NCBI RefSeq assembly: GCF_028858535.1
Contig: NZ_JAPMOU010000013.1
Coordinates: forward strand, 84,210 to 148,209
Direction of reading: 5' to 3'
Source: Spartinivicinus poritis
GTDB taxonomy: Bacteria > Pseudomonadota > Gammaproteobacteria > Pseudomonadales > Zooshikellaceae
Length of the DNA stretch: 64,000 nucleotides
Both the position numbers and the translations under genes were made by a program. Each line of letters opens with the position of its first letter. Positions within the stretch are counted from its first letter, which is position 1. The notes below the pieces were generated by a model. The model ran no database searches. It had not been told where the DNA came from and worked only from the letters and a program-made list of their open reading frames with translations. Of this stretch, positions 17,618 through 25,077 are shown piece after piece.

Positions 17618-18799
17618 ATGAGTCAGGATTCGATTGTTATCGTCAATGGTGCTCGTACCCCAATGGGTGGCTTTCAAGGTGCACTAAGCTCTGTTACTGC
17701 ACCACAATTAGGTGCTGCTGCAATAAAAGAAGCTCTCAACCGCTCCCACCTGAAACCAGAAGAAATTGAAGAAGTGATTATGGGCTGTGTGTTGCCTGCA
17801 GGGCTAAAACAAGGCCCTGCCCGCCAGGCATCATTATTAGCTGGGCTCCCACCTGCGACTGGCTGTACAACAATTAATAAGCTATGTGGATCTGGCATGA
17901 AAGCCGTTATGCTGGCCCATGACCTTATAAAAGCAGGTACGAATAAAATTATGGTAGCTGGCGGTATGGAGAGTATGTCCAATGCCCCTTACTTACTGGA
18001 TAAAGCTCGCAGCGGTTATCGAATGGGCCATGCCGAAGTTAAAGACCATATGTTTCTAGATGGTTTGGAAGATGCTGAAACCGGTCGTTTGATGGGGTCT
18101 TTTGCTCAGGAGACCGCCGATAAACATAGCCTATCCAGAGAAGATATGGATAACTTTGCAATTACCTCCTTAAAACGAGCTCAGCAAGCGATTGAGTCAG
18201 GCAAGTTGGACGCAGAAATTACGCCAGTTACTGTAAAAACTCGTAAAGGGGAGACTATTGTTAAAATTGACGAACAACCTGGCAATGCTCAACTAGACAA
18301 AATCCCTCACTTACGCGCTGCATTTAGTAAAGACGGTACGATTACTGCTGCCAACTCCAGCTCAATTTCAGATGGTGCATCTGCTTTGGTCCTGATGCCA
18401 GAAACTGAGGCCGAAGCAAGAGGTATTCAAGCCATGGCAAGAATTGTTGGCCATGCGACCCAATCACAACACCCTTCATTATTTACTACTGCTCCAGTAG
18501 GTGCGATGACCAACTTATTTAATAAAGTGGGATGGCATGCTGACCAAGTGGATTTATTTGAAATTAATGAAGCCTTTGCCATGGTGACGATGCTCGCCAT
18601 GCAAGAACACGGTTTACCCCATGAAAAAGTGAATGTACATGGTGGCGCCTGTGCCCAGGGGCATCCGATTGGCTCTACCGGCTCACGAATCATTATTAGC
18701 TTAATGTATGCGTTAAAGCATTATGGCAAACAACGAGGAGTTGCTTCGCTATGTATTGGTGGTGGAGAGGCAACCGCTGTAGCAATTGAGATGTTGTAA
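17618..18799 (+). CDS. Acetyl-CoA C-acetyltransferase (thiolase)
   Basis: 393 residues, full length. Nucleophile Cys90 lies in NKLCGSGMKA. The general base His349 lies in GGACAQGHPIGSTG, and the second catalytic Cys379 in SLCIGGGEA. It condenses two acetyl-CoA to acetoacetyl-CoA or cleaves acetoacetyl-CoA. It could serve in fatty-acid breakdown or in polyhydroxybutyrate synthesis (PhaA role); no pha genes are in the window to decide. It diverges from the acyl-CoA synthetase. The ribosome site is weak (TTAGGATAG). Confidence 0.9.
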   Translation: MSQDSIVIVNGARTPMGGFQGALSSVTAPQLGAAAIKEALNRSHLKPEEIEEVIMGCVLPAGLKQGPARQASLLAGLPPATGCTTINKLCGSGMKAVMLAHDLIKAGTNKIMVAGGMESMSNAPYLLDKARSGYRMGHAEVKDHMFLDGLEDAETGRLMGSFAQETADKHSLSREDMDNFAITSLKRAQQAIESGKLDAEITPVTVKTRKGETIVKIDEQPGNAQLDKIPHLRAAFSKDGTITAANSSSISDGASALVLMPETEAEARGIQAMARIVGHATQSQHPSLFTTAPVGAMTNLFNKVGWHADQVDLFEINEAFAMVTMLAMQEHGLPHEKVNVHGGACAQGHPIGSTGSRIIISLMYALKHYGKQRGVASLCIGGGEATAVAIEML

Positions 18800-18808
18800 C
18801 TATTACCT

Positions 18809-18901
18809 CCCCCTTTGAAGAAGGGGGATTGAGGGGGATTTTATGAAAGTCTACTCAAAGCCCTTCAAAATAAATACACCCTCTCCCAGAGGGAGAGGGT
18901 G
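18809..18901. repeat. Two palindromes after the thiolase gene (terminator-like)
   Basis: CCCCCTT/AAGGGGG (18809-18827) and CACCCTCTCCC/GGGAGAGGGTG (18877-18901, loop AGA) form two GC-rich hairpins in the 161-bp gap. Both types are widespread intergenic palindromes. The first is well placed to end thiolase transcription. The end of another short element (CAACAGCCTCTTAGGG) follows at about 18920. Confidence 0.5.
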
Positions 18902-18960
18902 CTAAGAATACCTTTTCAACAGCCTCTTAGGGAAAAGGCTAAAAATATAGAAGTGGTGAA

Positions 18961-19152
18961 ATGACCAACAACAAACTTTCCAAAGAAGACATGAAACGGG
19001 TGGAGCAGTTTCTTAACACCCCTGTTAATCAAGTAGAACGACAGCCATTTAAACCCATGAAGCTACTTTTAATTATTACTTTAGTGGTAGTTGGCTTTGG
19101 CCTGCTCAGTAGACTCATTGCCTGGCTTTATGTAAACAGCATAACCAGCTAA
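18961..19152 (+). CDS. Small membrane protein (DUF3094-like)
   Basis: 63 residues. The N-terminal cytosolic part reads LSKEDMKRVEQFLNTPVNQVERQPFKP, followed by one membrane helix (about residues 35-57). The pattern of a VExFL start, VER.PF and a single helix is that of the DUF3094 family known from Pseudomonas and relatives. Function is unknown. It lies between the thiolase gene and the tRNA cluster. Confidence 0.7.
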   Translation: MTNNKLSKEDMKRVEQFLNTPVNQVERQPFKPMKLLLIITLVVVGFGLLSRLIAWLYVNSITS

Positions 19153-19240
19153 CGAAAAGCTATTTATATAGTTACAAGAAGCAATAAGGGGATTTAAAAA
19201 ACTGAAAAGATTTAACTATAAGAAGAAGTAGATTTGGAAA

Positions 19241-19316
19241 TGGTGGGTCGTGCTGGACTCGAACCAGCGACCAATTGGTTAAAAGCCAACTGCTCTACCA
19301 ACTGAGCTAACGACCC
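19241..19316 (-). tRNA. tRNA-Lys (anticodon TTT)
   Basis: A complete cloverleaf on the minus strand. The acceptor stem GGGTCGT pairs with ACGACCC, the D-loop contains AGCTCAGTTGGTAGAGC, the anticodon loop CTTTTAA carries TTT, the T-loop is GGTTCGAGTCC, and CCA is encoded. It is the last of three tandem tRNA genes. Confidence 0.95.
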
Positions 19317-19324
19317 TTAGAAAA

Positions 19325-19401
19325 TGGTCGGGGTAGAGAGATTCGAACTCCCGACATCCTGCTCCCAAAGCAGGCGCGCTACCAGACTGCGCTATACCCC
19401 G
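19325..19401 (-). tRNA. tRNA-Pro (anticodon TGG)
   Basis: Minus-strand cloverleaf of 77 nt with CGGGGTA/TACCCCG acceptor stem, anticodon stem CCTGC/GCAGG around loop TTTGGGA (anticodon TGG), T-loop AGTTCGAATCT and an encoded CCA. It sits 8 bp from tRNA-Lys and 2 bp from tRNA-Asn. Confidence 0.95.
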
Positions 19402-19403
19402 AG

Positions 19404-19479
19404 TGGCTCCCCGAACTGGACTCGAACCAGTGACCCAATGATTAACAGTCATTTGCTCTACCAACTGAGCTATCGGGGA
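19404..19479 (-). tRNA. tRNA-Asn (anticodon GTT)
   Basis: Minus-strand cloverleaf of 76 nt with TCCCCGA acceptor stem, anticodon stem AATGA/TCATT around loop CTGTTAA (anticodon GTT), T-loop GGTTCGAGTCC and an encoded CCA. It is the first gene of the Asn-Pro-Lys tRNA operon. Confidence 0.95.
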
Positions 19480-19644
19480 TCTTCAACAGCGGACGGATAA
19501 CTTACTAGTTTAATCATCCTCTGTAAAGTGACCAGCTTCATTTAACCAGATTTTTACGTAAAATCCTACAGATTAAAAGCCCACCTGCTTTAGAAGCTTG
19601 TTTTAGAAGCAGTTTTGGCTGCCCCCTCAACGTTGGTGGCGCGC

Positions 19645-19672
19645 ATAATACCTTAGTGAGAAAAACTGTCAA
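19645..19672 (-). promoter_or_regulatory. Sigma-70 promoter of the tRNA operon with GC-rich discriminator
   Basis: On the minus strand a consensus -35 TTGACA (19667-19672) and a -10 TATTAT (19645-19650) are 16 bp apart, followed directly by GCGCGCC. A GC-rich discriminator after a strong promoter is the mark of stringently controlled stable-RNA genes. It lies about 165 bp upstream of the tRNA-Asn 5' end. Confidence 0.75.
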
Positions 19673-19925
19673 GGGTTAGCGTAAAAATTCTTAATTTTTT
19701 TCTGCGGCAGTTGAAGCTTACCTAAAGGCATACTGGCTTTTTAACTAAGCTAAGCGCTAGTTTATAAGTGGTTTTACTGGTTTGCCAATGCAATAACTAG
19801 GCAACTACTATACTACTAGTAGTAGTTAGTAGTGCTACCGCTTATATAGTCAGTGATATTGATTACGCGTGTAACCGTAGCCCAGCGTTCTCTTAAAATT
19901 TATCTTCCGGCTACTTTTGCTTAGA

Positions 19926-20093
19926 ATCTTAGGGACGTGCACGAAATAACTTGCTAGCTTTTTATTCCAAGGTGCCCGTTTGGCAAGGCGCAAAAAAGAA
20001 GGCATAGTGGGCCTACGTCGAGTTTTTGCAACACAGCCAAGCGGGATGGATTGGAGCCAAAACTGTAAGTTATTTCGTGCACGTTCCTTAGAT
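19926..20093. repeat. 168-bp element with 29-bp terminal inverted repeats
   Basis: The left end (19926-19954) and the reverse complement of the right end (20065-20093) agree at 26 of 29 positions and share GACGTGCACGAAATAACTT/AACGTGCACGAAATAACTT. There is no open reading frame inside. It resembles a miniature inverted-repeat element and ends 42 bp before the DUF1631 gene. The rest of the 656-bp gap 19480-20135 holds the tRNA promoter and a CTACTA/TAGTAG-rich palindrome at about 19803-19838. Confidence 0.7.
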
Positions 20094-20135
20094 TAGTCTC
20101 AACGATTTGCATGGATTCACTTCACAAGGATCCCT

Positions 20136-22640
20136 ATGAGCAAGCAGGATAACTCCAAAGTAGTTAACTTACATAGCAAGCACCCTCAATTTAGAGATGG
20201 CAATAGTCAGCATGCCGAACTATTACAAGCATGTCGCAAGTCTATGATGAACTTTACTGCCAAAGCACTGGCAGAAATGTTTGACCATGTTGATGATGCG
20301 CTATTTGATGCAGCAGACAAAGCTGAAAGCAATAAGATCCAGTCGCTATTTTTTGATGGGATGAGAGAGTTGCGTATTCAGCGGCCACAGGTTGAGCGGG
20401 ATTTCCACCAAAAACTATCCGCACGTTTTCAACACTTCATTGATTCCTTTACGCCAAAACCCACAGATACTGAAGATGGCCAACAAATAACATTTGATGA
20501 GCTATCAGTGCTTCATGATGAAGCTTATGAAGAATCAATGATCTTACTTAATATTGCCACCCGTGCAGCAGGCCAGTGTGCAGAAGTTTTATATGGCATG
20601 AATCAACGGTTATCTATTTTAGTCGGCGGCCAAAAAGTCACCGACGAAACTAACCCTATTGCCCCTAAACAGCTTATTGAGGTATTAAGCGAAGCACTAC
20701 AACCTATCCAAGTTGATAGGCGAATAAAAGAAGCACTTTATCAGTTATTTGACATTTATGTTATTGCCAAACTACCTGCAACCTATCAGGCCATTAATAA
20801 TCACTTTATTGAGGCCAATATATTACCGAACTTAAAATATACTGGAACCACTAGCGAGCATAAGTCCAAGTCAAAACCACAACAATCCAATGCTCAACAG
20901 CCGAATGAAAGCGACATGACGGCTTTAAGTGAAGCAGCCAAAATTGCAGCTACTATTGCTGCCAATAGCACCACAAAAGAACAAGTAGTAGATGAGCCTC
21001 TGAATGACGAGCAGGGCCAGCCTAATGAGCACTCTATAGCTGCAAAGAAAGCTGTTGATGCCTTAACCACTAATAACCCTTATGCGGCTCATGCTCCAGA
21101 ACAGTGGGATGAAGTGAGTCAACAACTATTTGATTCCATTAATGGATTAATAGACTTACAACGTAAATATAATTTAGTAGACGCTGAAAACGAGCCTTGT
21201 AACTTTAAAAGCATATTGAGCTTTTCTGACTTGGCTGATAAACCCAATGCTGAAACCTTTAGTCAAAAAGAATTACTTTCTGCACTAGGTACCTTACAAA
21301 AAAGCAGCTTGCAGGAAGATCAGCTCAATTTTGATAAGCCTCAGCCGGTTGATCAGATTCAACAACACTTTGTTAATGAGCTAAGCCAAAACAAGCAAAG
21401 CCATACGATAGCTCAGGCAGATGCCGATATTATCGATCTGGTCGGTATGCTGTTTGACTTTATCCTGGATGATGAAAACTTACCTGATGTATGTAAAACA
21501 GCATTAAGCCATTTACATACACCTTATCTAAAAATTGCACTGCTTGATAAAGAGCTCTTTGTAAAACACCAACACCCTGCCCGTCGGCTGTTAAACTCAA
21601 TGGCCCAAGCCGCTGTTTTATGGCCGCCCACCAAAAACGACGAGCGTGGTGTTTTAGCAAAGATTCAACACATTGTACGACGGGTTGTGAAAGACTTTAG
21701 CGGTGATATCAGTTTATTTGATGAACTCGTAGCGGAGTTTAAAACGTTCATTGAAACAGTCAAAAAACAAAACGATATCATTGAAAAGCGGGCCGTTGAA
21801 GCAGCTAAAGGAAGGGATAAACTAGTAGCCGCTCGTAACCGAGCTAATCTGGTGATTAGTAAAAAGTTATCAACCAGTAATAAGATACCTCCGGCAGTTA
21901 TCGAGTTTATCAAAACCCAATGGCATGATGTTTTGGTGTTTATTCTATTACGCCATGGCACTGACAGCCCTGCCTGGCGTAAAGCCTTGCAAATTGTCGA
22001 TGAAATTTTTTGGAGTGTCTTGCCCAAGTATACCGGGGAAGAAAAACAGCTATTGAAAGAGCGCCAGCCTCATTTAATGCATGATATTAAGCAAACCTTG
22101 TTAGCTTTAGGCAGTTACCAGGCCAACGATATTACTGCAGCAATTAAACCAATCGTGCTCTGCCAACGAGCAGCAATAAAGGCTCAGCCTCCCACAGATA
22201 TGAAGCCTGAAGCTGTCACTACCACCAACCCAGCACAAACAAAGCAGCAAATAACAACACCTGCTGAAACAGAGCCAACAGGTATGGAAGTAGAACACGA
22301 CACTGAAAGCCTACCAAATGGCTTAGAGGGAATTGATGAAAGCCTGGTTAAACAATTAAAGGCGCTGGAATTTGGTACTTGGTTTAAGTTTAACGCAAAG
22401 CAAAAACCTACCCATATGAAGTTGTCTTGGTTTAGCCCTACTACCTGGAATTATATGTTTGTCGATAAATCAGGTAATCGAGTTATTGTTAAGTCAATTG
22501 AAGTATTAGCAAGAGAGCTTACCAGTGGAGATGCCGAAATTAGTTATATAGAAAAAATTCCACTGATGGATCGTGCACTGGATACTATCCACAGTGTATT
22601 GAGACGTTTAAGCAAGAAGCAAACGGCTACTATTTCTTAG
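20136..22640 (+). CDS. DUF1631 family protein
   Basis: 834 residues, cytosolic, mostly helical. The N-terminus (HAELLQACRKSMMNFTAKALAEMFDHVDDALFD, split here as two conserved blocks at residues 24-55) is the DUF1631 hallmark. A Gln-rich linker lies at about 245-300. The C-terminal approx. 80 residues (KALEFGTWFKFNA, then MKLSWFSPTTWNYMFVD) look like a small PilZ-type beta-barrel. The family is linked to cyclic-di-GMP signalling by neighbourhood, and here too a PilZ gene follows 74 bp downstream. GGATCCCT precedes the ATG, a poor ribosome site. Confidence 0.8.
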   Translation: MSKQDNSKVVNLHSKHPQFRDGNSQHAELLQACRKSMMNFTAKALAEMFDHVDDALFDAADKAESNKIQSLFFDGMRELRIQRPQVERDFHQKLSARFQHFIDSFTPKPTDTEDGQQITFDELSVLHDEAYEESMILLNIATRAAGQCAEVLYGMNQRLSILVGGQKVTDETNPIAPKQLIEVLSEALQPIQVDRRIKEALYQLFDIYVIAKLPATYQAINNHFIEANILPNLKYTGTTSEHKSKSKPQQSNAQQPNESDMTALSEAAKIAATIAANSTTKEQVVDEPLNDEQGQPNEHSIAAKKAVDALTTNNPYAAHAPEQWDEVSQQLFDSINGLIDLQRKYNLVDAENEPCNFKSILSFSDLADKPNAETFSQKELLSALGTLQKSSLQEDQLNFDKPQPVDQIQQHFVNELSQNKQSHTIAQADADIIDLVGMLFDFILDDENLPDVCKTALSHLHTPYLKIALLDKELFVKHQHPARRLLNSMAQAAVLWPPTKNDERGVLAKIQHIVRRVVKDFSGDISLFDELVAEFKTFIETVKKQNDIIEKRAVEAAKGRDKLVAARNRANLVISKKLSTSNKIPPAVIEFIKTQWHDVLVFILLRHGTDSPAWRKALQIVDEIFWSVLPKYTGEEKQLLKERQPHLMHDIKQTLLALGSYQANDITAAIKPIVLCQRAAIKAQPPTDMKPEAVTTTNPAQTKQQITTPAETEPTGMEVEHDTESLPNGLEGIDESLVKQLKALEFGTWFKFNAKQKPTHMKLSWFSPTTWNYMFVDKSGNRVIVKSIEVLARELTSGDAEISYIEKIPLMDRALDTIHSVLRRLSKKQTATIS

Positions 22641-22714
22641 CCCGATGTTTTTTTAAATTGTTACTTAACATTTGCCTTAGCAATGGCATAAGCAGGTTTA
22701 AATAGGTATCTACC

Positions 22715-23059
22715 ATGGAAAAACGTCAGCTATTACGGACACAAGCAGTTCAACCTGTTAATGTTTACGACACGCTTTCAGGTGACTGCCTGGGAGCGCT
22801 AGTGAATATCTCTACCGAAGGCTTTATGCTGATCACAACCAAACCACTTTCCGTCAGTCGGCTATATCAATGCCAAATCAAAATATCATTTACTGCTGGC
22901 GGTAAAGATACGATTGACCTGGCTGCTGAGTTGTTATGGTTAAAAGCCAGTAACACACCTGAACATAGCTGGGCTGGCTTTCAAGTCATTGATATATCAG
23001 AGCACGGCTTACGCCAAGTACAACAACTTGTGGAGTTGCTTGAACAAAAAACGGCTTAA
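22715..23059 (+). CDS. PilZ domain protein
   Basis: 114 residues consisting of one PilZ domain. The N-terminal RxxxR (Arg4-x3-Arg8) and the following NISTEG (D/NxSxxG) are the two cyclic-di-GMP-binding motifs. It is expected to be a c-di-GMP receptor. It sits in the same orientation just after the DUF1631 gene and may form an operon with it. There is no Shine-Dalgarno match better than TAGGTA. Confidence 0.82.
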   Translation: MEKRQLLRTQAVQPVNVYDTLSGDCLGALVNISTEGFMLITTKPLSVSRLYQCQIKISFTAGGKDTIDLAAELLWLKASNTPEHSWAGFQVIDISEHGLRQVQQLVELLEQKTA

Positions 23060-23371
23060 GGTTTGTCAGCAAATTAAGCAAACGGTTCGGCCCACATAAT
23101 CTAAGCCTTTACTGTCTAATGGAATATCCAAACTAGATATTAGCTGTGCTTAGTATTAGCTACAGCAACCCAAAGTATCAGCTGGTAATACTTTGTTGTT
23201 TAAGTAGACTACCCTGTCACACTTGAATACCCTACCTGTCGACTAAAGGGCACCTCTATTAATTTAACGTTTAGGTAATGCTTTTATTATGCGTTCACCC
23301 TTAGCAAAAAAGCTACAGGATGATCGACATAGTATTAAAGCACTACCTGACTTTGCTGCTGTGATAATAAA
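23060..23371. other. 312-bp region with a possible 28-codon coupled ORF
   Basis: No established gene. ATG at 23289 opens a 28-residue frame (MRSPLAKKLQDDRHSIKALP...) whose TGA overlaps the ATG of the next gene by 4 bp, which could be a leader peptide or coincidence. TAAAGGGCACCTCTATTAA at 23244-23262 is one of three similar short repeats in the window. Confidence 0.25.
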
Positions 23372-23671
23372 ATGAAATCGATAAGGACAGTAATCCGTAG
23401 TTTATTTTCAGTTACTATGACTTGGTTTATCTTGTCTCTCATTGGTAAATCGTTTGATAGTTGTGATTGCTGTAGCACCCCTCTACTACTACAGCCAATA
23501 ACGCTAGTTACAGCATTAAATGACTCTCTGATCTGGCATTATAAACTAAGTAGCACAGTTGCTTTTCTTATTTCATACAGCTTTTGTTTTATTCTTTTTC
23601 TTATTTTACTTTATATCAGCCGATTTCCATTAAAAAAACTCAGTCACTTAAACCAAAGCCTCTACAAATAA
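23372..23671 (+). CDS. Small hypothetical membrane protein
   Basis: 99 residues with two hydrophobic segments (about 10-28 and 60-84) joined by a Cys-rich stretch (SCDCCS, residues 30-35). There is no homology that I recognise. No clear ribosome site is present; translation might be coupled to the 28-codon frame that overlaps its start. Confidence that it is a real gene is moderate. Confidence 0.4.
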   Translation: MKSIRTVIRSLFSVTMTWFILSLIGKSFDSCDCCSTPLLLQPITLVTALNDSLIWHYKLSSTVAFLISYSFCFILFLILLYISRFPLKKLSHLNQSLYK

Positions 23672-23870
23672 TAAACCATATTTTTGACTGAATACTGATA
23701 ATATTATCAATTCACCCAAAGGAGCCGCTGAAAGTGTGTTATTCAGCAGCATCCTAAAGGCCAGATGAAATACTCAAGCTTCACAAAACTATTGTCTATA
23801 TAACAGGTTTGTGAGATATTAGACAAAATTTTTATTCACATGTTTTAGCCTCTAATTGTCACCTACCCCA

Positions 23871-24341
23871 ATGACCAAAGCTGTTTTCACCATAATTTGC
23901 TCTACACTAATGTCTGCTTGTGCCACTACCTATCAACCCACTTTTGATGGTCCAACAGCAACCCTGAAAACCTTTTATCAGGGAATTATCTTCAGCAATC
24001 AAAATAATTGCTCTAAGGGTGAATATTTTAATTACGCAAGCAGTAGTTTTGACCCTCAAATAATTAAGATACCTGCCAACAAGATGAATACATTCTGGTT
24101 TGTTGGAACACCACCCTATGGCAATAATATTTGCCAGATAGTTGTTGAGTTTCATGCCAACGCCAATGAGCAATACACACCGCTTTTTCAATCACCCGCT
24201 AATACCGATAGCCATAGCTGCACTATGGCTATCTTTGATAGTCACAACCAACCGGTGAACTACCGTATTCGACAATTAAAAACATTTCGTTTGGGTAAAT
24301 ACACGCCTTATTGTTATCCGCTGGCTAAAGGGCACCTCTAA
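23871..24341 (+). CDS. Hypothetical lipoprotein
   Basis: 156 residues from the ATG at 23871. A TTG 15 bp upstream is possible, but the ATG leaves a standard lipoprotein signal with lipobox LMSAC (Cys17). The mature protein has five further cysteines and no recognisable domain. The final codons and stop coincide with the short repeat AAAGGGCACCTCTAATA (24325-24344), so the C-terminus may have been reshaped by it. Function unknown. Confidence 0.5.
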   Translation: MTKAVFTIICSTLMSACATTYQPTFDGPTATLKTFYQGIIFSNQNNCSKGEYFNYASSSFDPQIIKIPANKMNTFWFVGTPPYGNNICQIVVEFHANANEQYTPLFQSPANTDSHSCTMAIFDSHNQPVNYRIRQLKTFRLGKYTPYCYPLAKGHL

Positions 24342-24438
24342 TAGGACGCTCCTAAAGGTTAAACACTCCACTTTAACACTCAAGCCAAACAGTGCATTTA
24401 CTCGTCTGCTAGCGTATAGTGGCTAACTTATAGGAAAT

Positions 24439-24530
24439 ATATACTCAATGCGAAGGCTTTTTTAGGTGAGACCATCAAATGACCAAGCTCATGAGCCTAT
24501 ATTAATAGGTAATTAGGAGCGAAGAGTATA
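24439..24530 (-). repeat. Dispersed repeat family 1, copy C
   Basis: The reverse complement contains ACCTATTAATATAGGCTCAT and a run like TTTGATGGTCTCACCTAAAA, the same core as the copies at 15545 and 62269. It ends with GCATTGAGTATATA, near the element terminus. It lies in the 217-bp gap before the exported coiled-coil protein. Confidence 0.6.
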
Positions 24531-24558
24531 TCTGCTTCAATAGTTAAGGATATAAAAT

Positions 24559-24954
24559 ATGAAGCCACATAGCTTAGTTCTAACAACAATACTAACTGCT
24601 ATACCTGCCCTGTCATTCAGTGACCCCATATTGGCTAGCGATCAAACCGTAGATGAATTTTTAAAACAACAGGGGCTGGATGGCAAAACCAGAGCAGCCC
24701 TAACAGAGATATTTAAGCAGCACCAACTGACTTTTCAACAAGATGAATTCGGCAACCCAACGATTATCAGCCAAGCCAATAAGCAAGGTAGCTACGCAAT
24801 GAAAATTGAGCGTCGGCAGTCTGGCTCTGAAATTATTAACCATCTGGACCAAGGTTATAACGATAGGCTTGCAACCCTAGAACAAGAAATTAAGCAGCTT
24901 AAACAAATGCTCAAGGATATGAGCCAACAACTGAACCAGCTAAAAAGTCAGTAA
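24559..24954 (+). CDS. Exported protein with C-terminal coiled coil
   Basis: 131 residues. A signal peptide of about 27 residues (cleavage near ILA-SD) is followed by a helical segment (EFLKQQGLDGKTRAALTEIF) and a C-terminal leucine/glutamine heptad region (LATLEQEIKQLKQMLKDM, residues 106-123). The ribosome site is AAGGA. Unknown function; periplasmic location is likely. It lies 123 bp upstream of vgrG but there is no sign of a functional link. Confidence 0.55.
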   Translation: MKPHSLVLTTILTAIPALSFSDPILASDQTVDEFLKQQGLDGKTRAALTEIFKQHQLTFQQDEFGNPTIISQANKQGSYAMKIERRQSGSEIINHLDQGYNDRLATLEQEIKQLKQMLKDMSQQLNQLKSQ

Positions 24955-25077
24955 ACCATCGCGCTTCTATTCTATTAGCTGCATACCTATTTTATAGGAT
25001 GCAGCACTAATAACACCTGCTACTCTTATCTTTGTATAAATTTTAAGCGTTAATCTGCAGTAACTCAAAGTTGTTGT

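Noticed and set aside
19279..19464. 61-codon minus-strand frame across the tRNA cluster
   Set aside because: It is a translation of tRNA-Asn, tRNA-Pro and tRNA-Lys sequence, not a gene.
19803..19838. CTACTA/TAGTAG-rich stretch
   Set aside because: A short low-complexity palindrome without further context; not listed as a functional site.
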